Part shown: piece by piece, positions 1-7,780 of the stretch | Numbering within the stretch: position 1 is the stretch's first letter | Layout of the letters: each line of letters opens with the position of its first letter | Assembly (NCBI GenBank): GCA_963696315.1 | Contig: CAVOJU010000003.1 | Location: forward strand, 1 to 64,000 | Reading direction: 5' to 3' | DNA length: 64,000 nucleotides | DNA from: CAWKEY01 sp963696315 | GTDB lineage: Bacteria; Pseudomonadota; Gammaproteobacteria; Methylococcales; Methylomonadaceae | The notes under the pieces: generated by a model | The model's database searches: none | The model's input: only the letters and a program-made list of their open reading frames with translations | What the model was told of the DNA's origin: nothing | Position numbers and translations under genes: made by a program

Positions 1-921
1 TGCTGATTTGCCCACTTCGACATTCTCGAGTACCCCGAGCGCATCATCAGTCAGCACCGCCAGCGAGCAATACAGCGAGATGAGATAAGAGGCGATCGCT
101 TTGTGATTGATGCCCATGAAACGAACTGAAAGGCCCATGCTCAGTTCGCCGGTCAGGTTTGGCTGGTAAAGACCTACCACGCCTTGACGAGCTTCGCCGG
201 TGCGTAACAGCAAAATGCTGCTTTTACCATTGGTAACTCTGACCTTGTCAGAGGGGATCAAGGGCAGTCCGCGCCAGGTCAAAAACTGTGAACCGAACAA
301 CGTCACGATAGCTGGTGGTACGCCTCGGTAGGTGCATTCACGTCCGAACGCTGCAATGGTCTGCGGATGGGCCAGGAAAAACGCGGGTTCTTTCCAGACG
401 CGAGAAATTAATTCATCCAGATCATCGGGCGTAGGTGCGCCGGTGCCGCCCTTAACCGGATGCACTATCTGCGATTTCGCGACGTTGTTCAGCAAGCCAT
501 ATTCGGCATTGTTAATCAGCTCGCTTTCCTGGCGTTCCTTAATGGTTTCGATAGTCAAACGCAGCTGTTCATGGATTTGGTTATGTGGGCTGCTATATAA
601 ATCGGCAATACGTGTATGCACATCGAGTGTGGTATTAACCGCATTCAAGCGGTACTCACGGCCCCATTCTTCGTAATCGGCGAATGTTTGCGGCAGTTCT
701 TTTTCATCAAGACTGGAACAATCAACATGGAGCTCTTTTTCATTCTTGACTTTGTTGACCCGATAAATACCAGCCTCAAGCGGTGTCCAAGGCAGCAGAT
801 GAACCAACCACCGAGGGGTGATGGTTGATAACATGGGGACGGTTTTGGTGGCATTCGCTAGTGTACGCGCGGCGACATCGCCTAATGCGGTATGGGATTG
901 GCCTTCATGAATGTCTGACAT
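1..921 (-). CDS. srpI: Family 2A encapsulin shell protein (SrpI-like), partial at window edge
   Basis: An open frame of 307 codons runs on the minus strand from ATG at 921-919 to base 1 with no stop, so the C-terminus lies outside the window. The N-terminus contains the blocks DVAARTLANATKTVP and STITPRWLVHLLPW, then EAGIYRVNKVK, which I recognise from SrpI-type family 2A encapsulins (HK97-fold shell proteins). No cyclic-nucleotide-binding insertion, the mark of family 2B, is seen in the visible part. Known relatives build icosahedral nanocompartments that load a cysteine desulfurase and hold sulfur. A Shine-Dalgarno AGGA (934-931) lies 9 nt before the ATG. The upstream genes epsC and cysK make cysteine, the substrate of the expected cargo, which fits this family's usual neighbourhood. 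The cargo gene would be downstream, beyond base 1. Family assignment is firm; the storage role is inferred from homologues. Confidence 0.9.
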   Translation of the reverse strand, partial: MSDIHEGQSHTALGDVAARTLANATKTVPMLSTITPRWLVHLLPWTPLEAGIYRVNKVKNEKELHVDCSSLDEKELPQTFADYEEWGREYRLNAVNTTLDVHTRIADLYSSPHNQIHEQLRLTIETIKERQESELINNAEYGLLNNVAKSQIVHPVKGGTGAPTPDDLDELISRVWKEPAFFLAHPQTIAAFGRECTYRGVPPAIVTLFGSQFLTWRGLPLIPSDKVRVTNGKSSILLLRTGEARQGVVGLYQPNLTGELSMGLSVRFMGINHKAIASYLISLYCSLAVLTDDALGVLENVEVGKSA

Positions 922-1071
922 GGTAAGTTTTCCTGTATTAAGTGAGTGGTTGTAGTTTTGTATCGGGTTGTTGAATCTGCTTTGCCTCAGCCACTTGGCT
1001 GGACAAGCCCGCTTACAAATTTTCGGGATACCAACTGCCGTATTCCTATTCTTTTTGGTTTTCTTCAGGCC

Positions 1072-1125
1072 AAAAAAAAGCCAATGGCCTTTGCGGGCTC
1101 ATTGGCTTCCGGTTGTCCGGTCAGC
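1072..1125 (-). promoter_or_regulatory. 54-nt leader/attenuator-like element, copy 1 (ahead of encapsulin gene)
   Basis: Read on the minus strand, a CCGG-ACAA-CCGG mini-hairpin is followed by a long stem (AGCCAATG...CATTGGCT plus an inner GCC/GGC) and a run of eight T. This is the form of an intrinsic terminator inside the encapsulin 5' leader, ending about 150 nt before its ATG. An almost identical 54-nt copy precedes cysK (3382-3435). The copies differ at six positions, and one pair of differences swaps A-U for G-C in the stem. It may be an attenuator, a riboswitch expression platform, or a complete ~60-nt small RNA unit; I cannot name an RNA family for it. Confidence 0.7.
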
Positions 1126-1139
1126 TGGTGACATCCGTA

Positions 1140-1169
1140 ACGATACTTGGTCTGGCTGGTTTCTGTCAA
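1140..1169 (-). promoter_or_regulatory. Sigma70-type promoter for the leader/encapsulin transcript
   Basis: TTGACA at 1169-1164, an 18-nt spacer and TATCGT at 1145-1140 on the minus strand. The start would fall around 1133, just ahead of the 54-nt element. The copy at cysK has the same -35, the same spacer length and TAACGT. From 1170 to 1445, back to the end of epsC, I see no gene or clear structure. Confidence 0.55.
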
Positions 1170-1445
1170 GGCCTGGAAAAACCGGGTAGCTTGCTGGTTT
1201 ATGTCGAAATTAGAATGGTTTATCCAAAAATATCATTTACAATCGCGTCGGCGGGTAGCTGATAGTGATATGTTTTTTTAAGCCATTGATTTTCATGCTT
1301 TATAAAAAGACAAACATGAAGCATCGGTATTCATGGCTAGCCATACGATATTTTTCGATTTTCAATGTCTGTTTTATCTATGCCGGATTCATAATCCAAG
1401 GCTCAAGATGCAAAACAGCATGGGCTCGCCTTGAATCTGGCCTTT

Positions 1446-2378
1446 TTAAATCCCTGCCCCGCCATCAAACATCTCGCTGCGTACCTGCGCCTGGCTGATG
1501 TGACTGCCTGGCGGAACGCTGTGGGTGAGCCAGACGTTGCCGCCAATGGTGGAGCCTCGGCCAATGGTGATGCGCCCTAAAATCGTCGCGCCGGCATATA
1601 TCACCACATCGTCCTCGACAATCGGATGGCGGGCATTACCTTTCACCAGCATGCCGCTATCGTCCTTATCAAAGCGTTTGGCACCCAGCGTCACGGCCTG
1701 ATAGAGCCTGACGTGGCGGCCAATGACCGCGGTTTCACCAATCACCACGCCGGTGCCGTGATCGATAAAAAAGCTGTCGGCGATTTGCGCGCCCGGATGA
1801 ATATCGATGCCGGTAGCGGAATGGGCGAGTTCGGTAATGATGCGCGCCACCAAAGGGGCGCCCAACTGATACAGGCGATGTGCGAGGCGATGATGGATCA
1901 TGGCGTTAATGCCCGGATAACAGGCCAGTACTTCGTCCGCGCTTCTGGCCGCCGGATCGCCTTCGTAAGCCGCCTGAATATCGCTGTCGATCAAGGTTCT
2001 GACCGCAGGCAGCTGAGCGGCAAACTCACGGGTAATCTCGATAGCCTGGCTGCGCGTATTATCAATCTTGAGGCCTTGTTCTTCGGCAACAAACTGCAAT
2101 TCCAGGCCAATCTGCTTGTTTAATTCTCGCAGCAAACTATCCAGCGTGTGGCCGACGAAATAATCGATTCCTTCGTCGTTGAGACCAGGCAAGCCCAGGC
2201 GATTCGGAAACATCACTCCTGCCAGACTATCAAGGATATGACCCAGAGTCTTGCGCGAAGGCAGTTTTGGCGGATGATCACGGCGCTGGCGGTTTTCCAG
2301 AGATCGCAGGCGGATCTCGCGCAGTTCGGCAACCAGCGCCTCGATACCCCAATGTTGACCGTTGTTGTTAAAACTCAT
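1446..2378 (-). CDS. epsC: Serine O-acetyltransferase, EpsC type
   Basis: Makes O-acetylserine from serine and acetyl-CoA, the carbon acceptor for cysteine synthesis in the cytoplasm. The 310-residue product has the alpha-helical N-terminal region of the EpsC branch and a left-handed beta-helix C-terminal half with hexapeptide repeats, including DIHPGAQI, FIDHGTGVVIGE and AVTLGAK. Length and layout match EpsC rather than the shorter enteric CysE. Its ATG (2378-2376) overlaps the cysK stop (2377-2375) as ATGA, so the two are probably translationally coupled. An EpsC next to a family 2A encapsulin gene is a recurring arrangement, consistent with supplying cysteine to the encapsulated desulfurase. 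Confidence 0.93.
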   Translation of the reverse strand: MSFNNNGQHWGIEALVAELREIRLRSLENRQRRDHPPKLPSRKTLGHILDSLAGVMFPNRLGLPGLNDEGIDYFVGHTLDSLLRELNKQIGLELQFVAEEQGLKIDNTRSQAIEITREFAAQLPAVRTLIDSDIQAAYEGDPAARSADEVLACYPGINAMIHHRLAHRLYQLGAPLVARIITELAHSATGIDIHPGAQIADSFFIDHGTGVVIGETAVIGRHVRLYQAVTLGAKRFDKDDSGMLVKGNARHPIVEDDVVIYAGATILGRITIGRGSTIGGNVWLTHSVPPGSHISQAQVRSEMFDGGAGI

Positions 2379-3353
2379 ACGCCGATACCTTGAGCATCGA
2401 AGAGTCCTTCAAACAGGGCCGTACTCAAATAACGCTCGCCGGAATCCGGCAGCACCACCACGATGGTTTTGCCTTCATTTTCCGGACGTCTGCCAACCCG
2501 CACAGCGACAGCCACTGCCGCACCGCAGGAAATGCCGGCGAGTATGCCTTCCTCGCGGGCCAGACGCCGGGCATAGGTTATGGCTTCTTCGTTGCTGACC
2601 TGTTCAATCTCATCGACCAAGGACAGATCCAGCACATCCGGCACAAAACCAGCGCCTATGCCTTGAATCTTGTGCGGTCCCGGACTGTATTTCCAGACCA
2701 GCCCGCTGCTGGGTTAACACCGGACTGGCTTCGGGCTCGACCGCTATTGAGACGATGGATTTGCCCTGGGTTTGTTTGATGTAGCGCGAGACACCGGTAA
2801 TGGTGCCGCCGGTACCGACGCCCGATACCAGAATATCGATAGCGCCGTCGGTATCGGCCCAAATTTCTGGCCCCGTGGTCTGTTCGTGAATCAGTGGATT
2901 GGAGGGGTTTTTGAACTGTTGCAAGAGGACGTAGCGGTCGGGCGCAGAGGCGACGATTTCTTCGGCCTTGGCAATTGCGCCTTTCATGCCCTTGGCGCCT
3001 TCGGTCAGCACCAGCCTGGCGCCAAAAGCAACCAATAATTTGCGGCGTTCAACACTCATGGTGTCGGGCATGGTCAAGGTTAGCGGAATGCCGCGCGCGG
3101 CGGCAACAAAGGCCAGCGCAATGCCGGTGTTGCCGCTGGTAGGTTCAATCAGCTCCTTGCCTGCGCCCAGCAAGCCGCGTTGCTCGGCATCGTTGACCAT
3201 GGCTGCGCCGATTCGGCATTTCACCGAATACGCAGGATTGCGGCCTTCGATTTTTGCCAGCAGTGTTACCGGCGCTCCTTCGCCGATACGATTAAGCCGC
3301 ACCAGCGGCGTGTTGCCTATGGATTGTGAATTGTCGGGGTACCAATGTGTCAT
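2375..3353 (-). CDS. cysK: Cysteine synthase (O-acetylserine sulfhydrylase), frameshifted
   Basis: PLP enzyme converting O-acetylserine and sulfide to cysteine. Visible are the PLP lysine in AYSVKCRIG, the substrate loop EPTSGNTG, the cofactor phosphate loop GVGTGGT and, in the second frame, the C-terminal ISCGAA block. Reading shifts by one base near 2684, just after LEIQ. If one base is removed there, the normal GPHKIQGIGAGFVP segment is restored and the frame runs to the stop at 2375. A single indel in an otherwise perfect gene suggests a sequencing error; real inactivation is possible. ATG at 3353 is 28 nt after the T-run of the second 54-nt leader element. It forms an operon with epsC. 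Confidence 0.9.
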
Positions 3354-3374
3354 GTGTTGCCTTCTAGGTGTATG

Positions 3375-3435
3375 TCAGGTCAAAAAAAAGCCAGTGGCCC
3401 TCACGAGCTCACTGGCTTCCGGTTGTCCGGTCAGC
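3375..3435 (-). promoter_or_regulatory. 54-nt leader/attenuator-like element, copy 2 (ahead of cysK)
   Basis: The core is 3435-3382. It has the same CCGG-ACAA-CCGG mini-hairpin, then stem AGCCAGTG...CACTGGCT with inner GCT/GGC and eight T, ending 28 nt before the cysK ATG. Compared with copy 1, G-C replaces A-U at one stem pair and a G-U wobble replaces a G-C in the inner stem, so structure is kept while sequence changes. The stretch 3437-3375 can also be read as a 20-codon ATG-to-TGA frame. Copy 1 has no ATG in that frame, so RNA structure is the preferred reading. Confidence 0.7.
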
Positions 3436-3454
3436 ATAGTTGCGACTTTTAATT

Positions 3455-3484
3455 ACGTTACTTCGATTCTTTGTGTCCTGTCAA
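3455..3484 (-). promoter_or_regulatory. Sigma70-type promoter for cysK-epsC
   Basis: TTGACA at 3484-3479, 18-nt spacer, TAACGT at 3460-3455 on the minus strand. It sits about 20 nt upstream of the 54-nt leader element and has the same architecture as the promoter at 1169-1140. Confidence 0.55.
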
Positions 3485-3637
3485 GCAGCAGCAAAAGTCA
3501 GATTTTCATCTCAAGGCTATGTTCAATTTTTAGATATGCAATTCTAATAATACCGTTTTTAAGTGGATTAGAAATATTGCTACGCTATTAAAAAATTTTG
3601 AAAACGCTTCAGCGTTTGCTCGCAAAGCATGTTTTTT

Positions 3638-3715
3638 GTCATTTCGACCACAGGGAGAAATCTTACGCGCTGGGACATGATCAGGCTTAAGATTCCTCGC
3701 TCTGCTCGGAATGAC
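3638..3715. repeat. 78-bp imperfect palindrome (GTCATTTCGA...TCGGAATGAC)
   Basis: Outer arms GTCATTTCGA and TCGGAATGAC, and inner arms GAGAAATCTTA and TAAGATTCCTC, flank a short centre. It is intergenic, between the cysK promoter and the FadL remnant. Elements with this look recur many times in environmental bacterial genomes; here only one copy is in view. The remaining intergenic bases from 3485 to 3755 show no gene. Confidence 0.65.
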
Positions 3716-3755
3716 AATGGCGCTGAATTTTTTAATCGCTAACAGGAAATACCAC

Positions 3756-4188
3756 ATGAGCCCTCTGAAGAAAAGGCTTTCAAGCAGCACCGCAATGATT
3801 GCATTGGCCATAGTTCCCGCAGCCGCAAACGCCACCAATGGTTATTTTGCCCATGGTTACGGCGTGCGCAGCAAAGCGATGGCCGGCACCGGCGTGGCCT
3901 TTTCCCAGGATGCGGTAGCCGCCGCGATAAATCCTGCCGGGCTGGCTCGGGAAACAACCGATCGAGAGTTCAGAGGTTTTATTCAATATCCTTGCGCCCG
4001 GTGTGCAGGAGTGGCATATAACCGGCGGTTTCAGTTATGCCCTGGATAAACAAGACGAACTCAGTTTTGCTTTTATGTATTCGCCGGAAAAAACCGTAAC
4101 CGGCGCCAACCCGTTAAGCCCTGGCCAAGCCATCGAACTGTCGATGACGCAATTTTCATTGCAGTTGGCATGGTCCCGGCGTTTCTGA
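3756..4188 (+). pseudogene. OmpP1/FadL-family outer-membrane transporter remnant with internal deletion
   Basis: The ATG at 3756 follows an AGGAAA ribosome site and opens a signal peptide ending ANATNGYFAHGYG. Next come GTGVAFSQDAVAAAINPAGLA, the N-terminal hatch/plug region of FadL-type long-chain fatty acid and hydrocarbon porins. After about 70 residues the frame changes near 3980, and the sequence resumes only with a FadL C-terminus (NILAPGVQEWHITGGFSYAL ... FSLQLAWSRRF) in a second frame. The roughly 300 residues of barrel between are missing. This deletion cannot be a one-base error, so the gene is almost certainly a relic unless the assembly collapsed here. It precedes the permease pair on the same strand. 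Confidence 0.75.
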
Positions 4189-4222
4189 TTCAATAGGCGT
4201 TTTTTAAACGAGATCATCAAAC

Positions 4223-4640
4223 ATGACAGACTTTACCCCTTTATCAGCATTGGCGGGCGGTGCGCTTATCGGCCTGGCTTCGGCGTTGCTGCTTTTTACT
4301 CATAACCGGGTCGCCGGTATTTCCGGTATTGCCGCTGGAATTTTGCCGCCTTGGACTAGCGGAAACAAGCTGGCGGTTGTGGTTTCTGGCCGGACTCATC
4401 ATCAGCGCGCCGCTGTATAGGCTCACCGTAAGTGCGGTTCCGGTACAAATCGACGCGCCGCTCGCGGTGCTGGCCGTCGCCGGCTTGCTGGTCGGCTACG
4501 GCACCCAACTTGGCGGCGGCTGCACCAGCGGCCACGGAGTTTGCGGCATTGCGCGGTTATCCGTGCGCTCCATCGTAGCGACGCTGATTTTTATGTTGAC
4601 TGCCGGATTGATGGTTTATCTGGTTCGTCACGTACTTTGA
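4223..4640 (+). CDS. YeeE/YedE-family sulfur permease half (PmpA-like), frameshifted
   Basis: Integral membrane protein of the YeeE/YedE (DUF395) group, which imports thiosulfate or related sulfur compounds. The N-terminal segment (MTDFTPLSALAGGALIGLAS, then HNRVAGISGIAAG) reads from ATG 4223. After about 4340 reading continues one frame over with WRLWFLAGLIISAP and the hallmark cysteine block GGGCTSGHGVCGIARLS. The joined protein would have about 139 residues and four membrane helices, normal for the small split form. The partner half follows at 4652. Likely an indel error rather than a dead gene, because both parts are well conserved. Confidence 0.8.
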
Positions 4641-4651
4641 GCGGTGTAACC

Positions 4652-5076
4652 ATGAGTAAAAATATTTTCGCGTTTATTTTCGGCCTGATTTTCGGCTTGG
4701 GATTGATCGTCGCCCAGATGGTCAACCCCGCCAAAGTGCTGGCATTTCTGGATGTCACTGGCGCATGGGATCCCAGCCTGGCGCTGGTCATGGCCAGCGC
4801 CTTGCTGGTTTTGGGCACCTGGCGACGTTTCATTCGCCCCTCCTCCGAGCCGGCTGAACAACAAGACCACTGCCGGCTTGCGATACAGCCAAAGCCGGGA
4901 TTGATGCCAGGCTGATTGCTGGTGCGGCGATATTCGGCATTGGCTGGGGCTTGTCGGGCCTTTGCCCAGGACCGGCGATTGTTGGTTTAACCAGCGGCTT
5001 GCCCGGCAATTATGTGTTTGCCGGGGCAATGTTTGCGGGGTTTATACTGTTTAATGCCCTGCATCGCGATCGCTAA
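4652..5076 (+). CDS. YeeE/YedE-family sulfur permease partner (PmpB-like, DUF6691), frameshifted
   Basis: ATG at 4652 lies 11 nt after the previous stop. The N-terminal helix FIFGLIFGLGLIVAQM and NPAKVLAFLDVTGAWDPSLA are typical of the second half of split YeeE/YedE transporters. The frame shifts near 4850-4870, and the second frame gives AGIDARLIAGAAIFGIGW and GLSGLCPGPAIVGL to a TAA at 5074-5076. Joined length is about 141 residues. It acts with the preceding protein in the inner membrane. Its place between cysteine synthesis and sulfate uptake genes supports a sulfur-import role; the exact substrate is unknown. Confidence 0.78.
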
Positions 5077-5123
5077 GGAACGCGTATCAAATAACTTGTG
5101 CAACTCTGAGAAACAATTTTCTG

Positions 5124-5170
5124 TGTAGGTGCGGATTCATCCGCACTGTGGGAATAAATTCGCACCTACA
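5124..5170. repeat. REP-like palindrome, TGTAGGTGCG type
   Basis: TGTAGGTGCG (5124-5133) and its exact complement CGCACCTACA (5161-5170) enclose a smaller GTGCGGATTCATCCGCAC hairpin. It lies between convergent pmpB-like and ald genes, where it could also act as a transcription barrier. No T-run follows, so I do not call it an intrinsic terminator. Confidence 0.6.
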
Positions 5171-5224
5171 CTTGTTCAACTTATTTCGTGCGCATTACTA
5201 AGCACTTCAACGCAGGGAGCGATT

Positions 5225-6334
5225 CTAAAATTGCTTTGGCAACGGCTTGTAACGCTCCAGCACGGCAAATGCCTCCGCTACCGGCCTGCAGGTAATAGCG
5301 CCTTGATAGGTATTCAAGGCTTTGCCGAAGCCCGGGTCCTCCGCTAATGCCGCCAGGCCCTTGTTCGCCAATTTCAGCACATAGGGCAGCGTGGCATCGG
5401 TTAAAGCCAGCGTTGCCGTACGCGGATACGCGCCCGGCATGTTGCTGACGCAGTAATGAATCACACCATACTGCTCGTAGACCGGCGCCTCATGCGTGGT
5501 AGCGCGGGAGGTCTCGATGCAGCCGCCCTGATCGATACTGACATCGACGATCACCGATCCCGGCTGCATGGTTTTGACCATCGCCGCACTGACCAGATGT
5601 GTGGCGCGGGCACCGTGCAGCAAGACCGCGCCGACCAGCAGATCGGTATCCAGCAACTGTTTGGCAATCGCCGCGGGTTCGGAAATAATGAACTCAATGT
5701 GCTCTGAAATTTCGCGGCGCAGACGCACGCCGTTTTCCGGCAGCAGTCCGGCGACGACCACGTTGGCACCCAGTCCGATTGCGGTTCTGGCGGCATGCGA
5801 ACCGACTACGCCATCACCGAGTATCAGCACCTTGCCATGCCTTCTGCCGAGCACCGAACCCAGCATGACCCCCTTACCGCCATTGTAAGCCGCCAGATAA
5901 TGGCAGCCCATTTGCACGGCCATATTACCGGCTACTGCACTCATCGGCGCCAGCAGCGGCAGCCGGCCGTTGCTATCTTCCACGGTTTCGTAGGCGACCG
6001 CACTGGTTTTACCGGCCAGCAAGGCTTCGGTCAGTGCCCAGGGCACACCGGCCAGATGGAAATAGGTAAACACGATTTGCCGCTGTAAATAGTGATATTC
6101 GGCCTCGACAGGTTCTTTGACCTTGACCACCAAATCGTTGTCCCAGGCTTGCGCCTTGCTGACGATGGCCGCACCGGCTTGCCGGTAAGCGTCGTCGCTA
6201 AAGCCGGAGCCGAATCCGGCGCCCTGTTCGACATAGACATGGTGACCGTTGGCGGTTAATGCGGCAACGCCCTCCGGGGTCAGGCCGACACGGTTTTCTT
6301 TGCTTTTGATTTCTTTGATCAGGCCAATTTTCAC
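5225..6334 (-). CDS. ald: Alanine dehydrogenase
   Basis: Interconverts L-alanine and pyruvate plus ammonia with NAD. The product begins VKIGLIKEIKSKENRVG, has the substrate-binding TFFHLA-like YFHLAGV and VAYETVED blocks and the Rossmann loop VLILGDGVVGSHAA. I choose GTG at 6334-6332: a GGAG lies 10 nt upstream and the 369-residue length matches the family (about 370). An upstream TTG at 6382 would add 16 unconserved residues. Convergent with the permease genes and transcribed in the same direction as the cysteine genes. Alanine is the other product of a cysteine desulfurase, so this enzyme could recycle it; that link is inference from context. Confidence 0.92.
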   Translation of the reverse strand: MKIGLIKEIKSKENRVGLTPEGVAALTANGHHVYVEQGAGFGSGFSDDAYRQAGAAIVSKAQAWDNDLVVKVKEPVEAEYHYLQRQIVFTYFHLAGVPWALTEALLAGKTSAVAYETVEDSNGRLPLLAPMSAVAGNMAVQMGCHYLAAYNGGKGVMLGSVLGRRHGKVLILGDGVVGSHAARTAIGLGANVVVAGLLPENGVRLRREISEHIEFIISEPAAIAKQLLDTDLLVGAVLLHGARATHLVSAAMVKTMQPGSVIVDVSIDQGGCIETSRATTHEAPVYEQYGVIHYCVSNMPGAYPRTATLALTDATLPYVLKLANKGLAALAEDPGFGKALNTYQGAITCRPVAEAFAVLERYKPLPKQF

Positions 6335-6509
6335 GGTGGTCAGTCTCCGGTAGGTAGATGAATTAGATTTACAGTCGTGCAATCACTCGATTTTAGCTGA
6401 CTGGCTTAAACAAGCTATCGATTCGTGAGTTCATTTGGATTATCGGCGGCCTCTTCGCTCGTATCGGCTGGCTTAAATAGTGATCACTGGTGAATTACGC
6501 CATGCAGAA

Positions 6510-7406
6510 TTATCGAATATGCGCCGCACTGGTCAGTAACTCGCCGATAAAATAGCGCAAATAAGAAGGCAAATAGAGTTGTTTTAAATAGGCGATTTTG
6601 GTTACCGAGGACGGAATCAGATGCGACAAATCCAGTGCCAGCAGATCGTTATCGACGTTTGGTTCGTAGGAGGTAGCAGCGATAATGCCGGCCCCCAACC
6701 CGAGTCTGACATAGGTTTTGATGATGTCAGAATCGGCGGCGGACAAGGTTATGTCAAGTTCTTGCCCGTCATTTGTAAAAGCCTTTTCGATGGTGGTCCG
6801 GCCGGTAAAGCCGGGCGAATAGGTCAATATAGGAAACGCTGCCAGCCGGGCCAAGGTAATCTCGCCTTGAGCTAAGGCATGATGGCGCGGCACGATGGCG
6901 ACATGGTGCCATTCGTAGCAAGGCTTCACCATGAGTTTATCGTCTTCATCGAGCTTTTCGGTGCAGATGGCAATATCGGCCCGGTGATGATGCAGTTGCT
7001 CAATCAAATCATCCGGCGTCGATTGCACCATATAAATAGTGATGCCGGGATATTTTTCGCGGAATTTCCGCACCGGCTCCGGCAAAAGGTATTTGGCCTG
7101 GGTATGGGTGGTGGCGATATGCAGGGTGCCATTGCGGTTATCGCGAAAATCGCCGGCAATCGCCAGAATGTTTTTCTTGGCCTGATTGATGCGCTCAACC
7201 TCTTCCATCACCCGCTCGCCGAGCGGGGTCAAACCCAGCAGTTTTTTACCGTGGCGCTCGAACAAGGGCGAACCGAGTTCTTCTTCAAATAATTGCAGCT
7301 GCCGGCTCGCCGCAGACTGCACGACATTGAGCTTTTCCGCGGCCTTTGACTGGTTGAAATTGGTTTCCTGCAGAATGCGCAGCAGTTCGAGTTGGTTAAG
7401 ATTCAT
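6510..7406 (-). CDS. cysB: LysR-type regulator of the CysB/Cbl group
   Basis: Transcriptional regulator of sulfate and cysteine genes. The N-terminal winged helix-turn-helix (residues 1-60) includes LRILQETNFNQSKAAEKLNV and QSAASRQLQLFEEELG, where the spelling matches CysB rather than generic LysR. The effector domain contains TTHTQAKYLLPEPV and the loop LTYSPGFTGRTTI, which in CysB contacts acetylserine or sulfate. At 298 residues it is shorter than the enteric protein (324) at the C-terminus, as in many other proteobacteria. It lies downstream of the sulfate transporter genes, in the same orientation but separated by a 374-bp repeat-rich gap, so it is probably transcribed alone. Confidence 0.9.
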   Translation of the reverse strand: MNLNQLELLRILQETNFNQSKAAEKLNVVQSAASRQLQLFEEELGSPLFERHGKKLLGLTPLGERVMEEVERINQAKKNILAIAGDFRDNRNGTLHIATTHTQAKYLLPEPVRKFREKYPGITIYMVQSTPDDLIEQLHHHRADIAICTEKLDEDDKLMVKPCYEWHHVAIVPRHHALAQGEITLARLAAFPILTYSPGFTGRTTIEKAFTNDGQELDITLSAADSDIIKTYVRLGLGAGIIAATSYEPNVDNDLLALDLSHLIPSSVTKIAYLKQLYLPSYLRYFIGELLTSAAHIR

Positions 7407-7618
7407 GAACTTGGTTGTTAACTACCTTGTTGTTTGGGGTGGGCAGAGCTATGAGACTGGGCAAGTATTCATCCAAAAAAAGAATTTCACCACGAAGGTC
7501 ACGAAGTAAAAATACTGAGTTATCACCAAGTGCAACGAGACAAGTGTTCAGCCGACCAGCAAGATGCTTCAGCCATTACCTAACAGGTACCCGCTTTCGT
7601 CGTTCCGGCAAGGCTTCA
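7407..7618. other. Intergenic stretch without a gene
   Basis: No supported reading frame on either strand. It includes TTTCACCACGAAGGTCACGAAG-like sequence (near 7487-7508), a short motif common in intergenic DNA of environmental bacteria. No clear promoter for cysB beyond an A/T-rich patch was identified. Confidence 0.5.
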
Positions 7619-7760
7619 CATCAGGCTATCCAGCCTGATGGCCTTCGGGTTAATGCAAATCTGTTCCAGACAGATTTGTGCCGAAACCCAGAAGCCAGGG
7701 ATGGCTTGCAACCCTTACATCCATGTAATCTGGATACCGGCAGTCCATGCCGGTATGACG
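7619..7760. repeat. Cluster of three short palindromes (REP-like)
   Basis: Three perfect or near-perfect hairpins lie close together: CATCAGGC/GCCTGATG (7619-7640), CAAATCTG/CAGATTTG (7656-7678) and ACCGGCA/TGCCGGT within CTGGATACCGGC...GTATGACG (7730-7760). They sit immediately downstream of the cysA stop. The last resembles a widespread REP family. They may stabilise the 3' end of the sulfate transporter mRNA. Confidence 0.6.
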
Positions 7761-7780
7761 CAGCTAAATCATTTTTATAA

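Noticed and set aside
332..676. 114-codon plus-strand frame
   Set aside because: Lies opposite the encapsulin reading, which has conserved family blocks and a good ribosome site; this frame has none.
3375..3437. 20-codon leader peptide (ATG to TGA) through the cysK 54-nt element
   Set aside because: The copy upstream of the encapsulin gene has no ATG in that frame, and the peptide shows no run of a regulatory amino acid. Stem-preserving changes fit RNA structure better.
5124..5170. Intrinsic terminator between the permease pair and ald
   Set aside because: Stem is present but there is no T-run on either strand; classed as a REP-like repeat.
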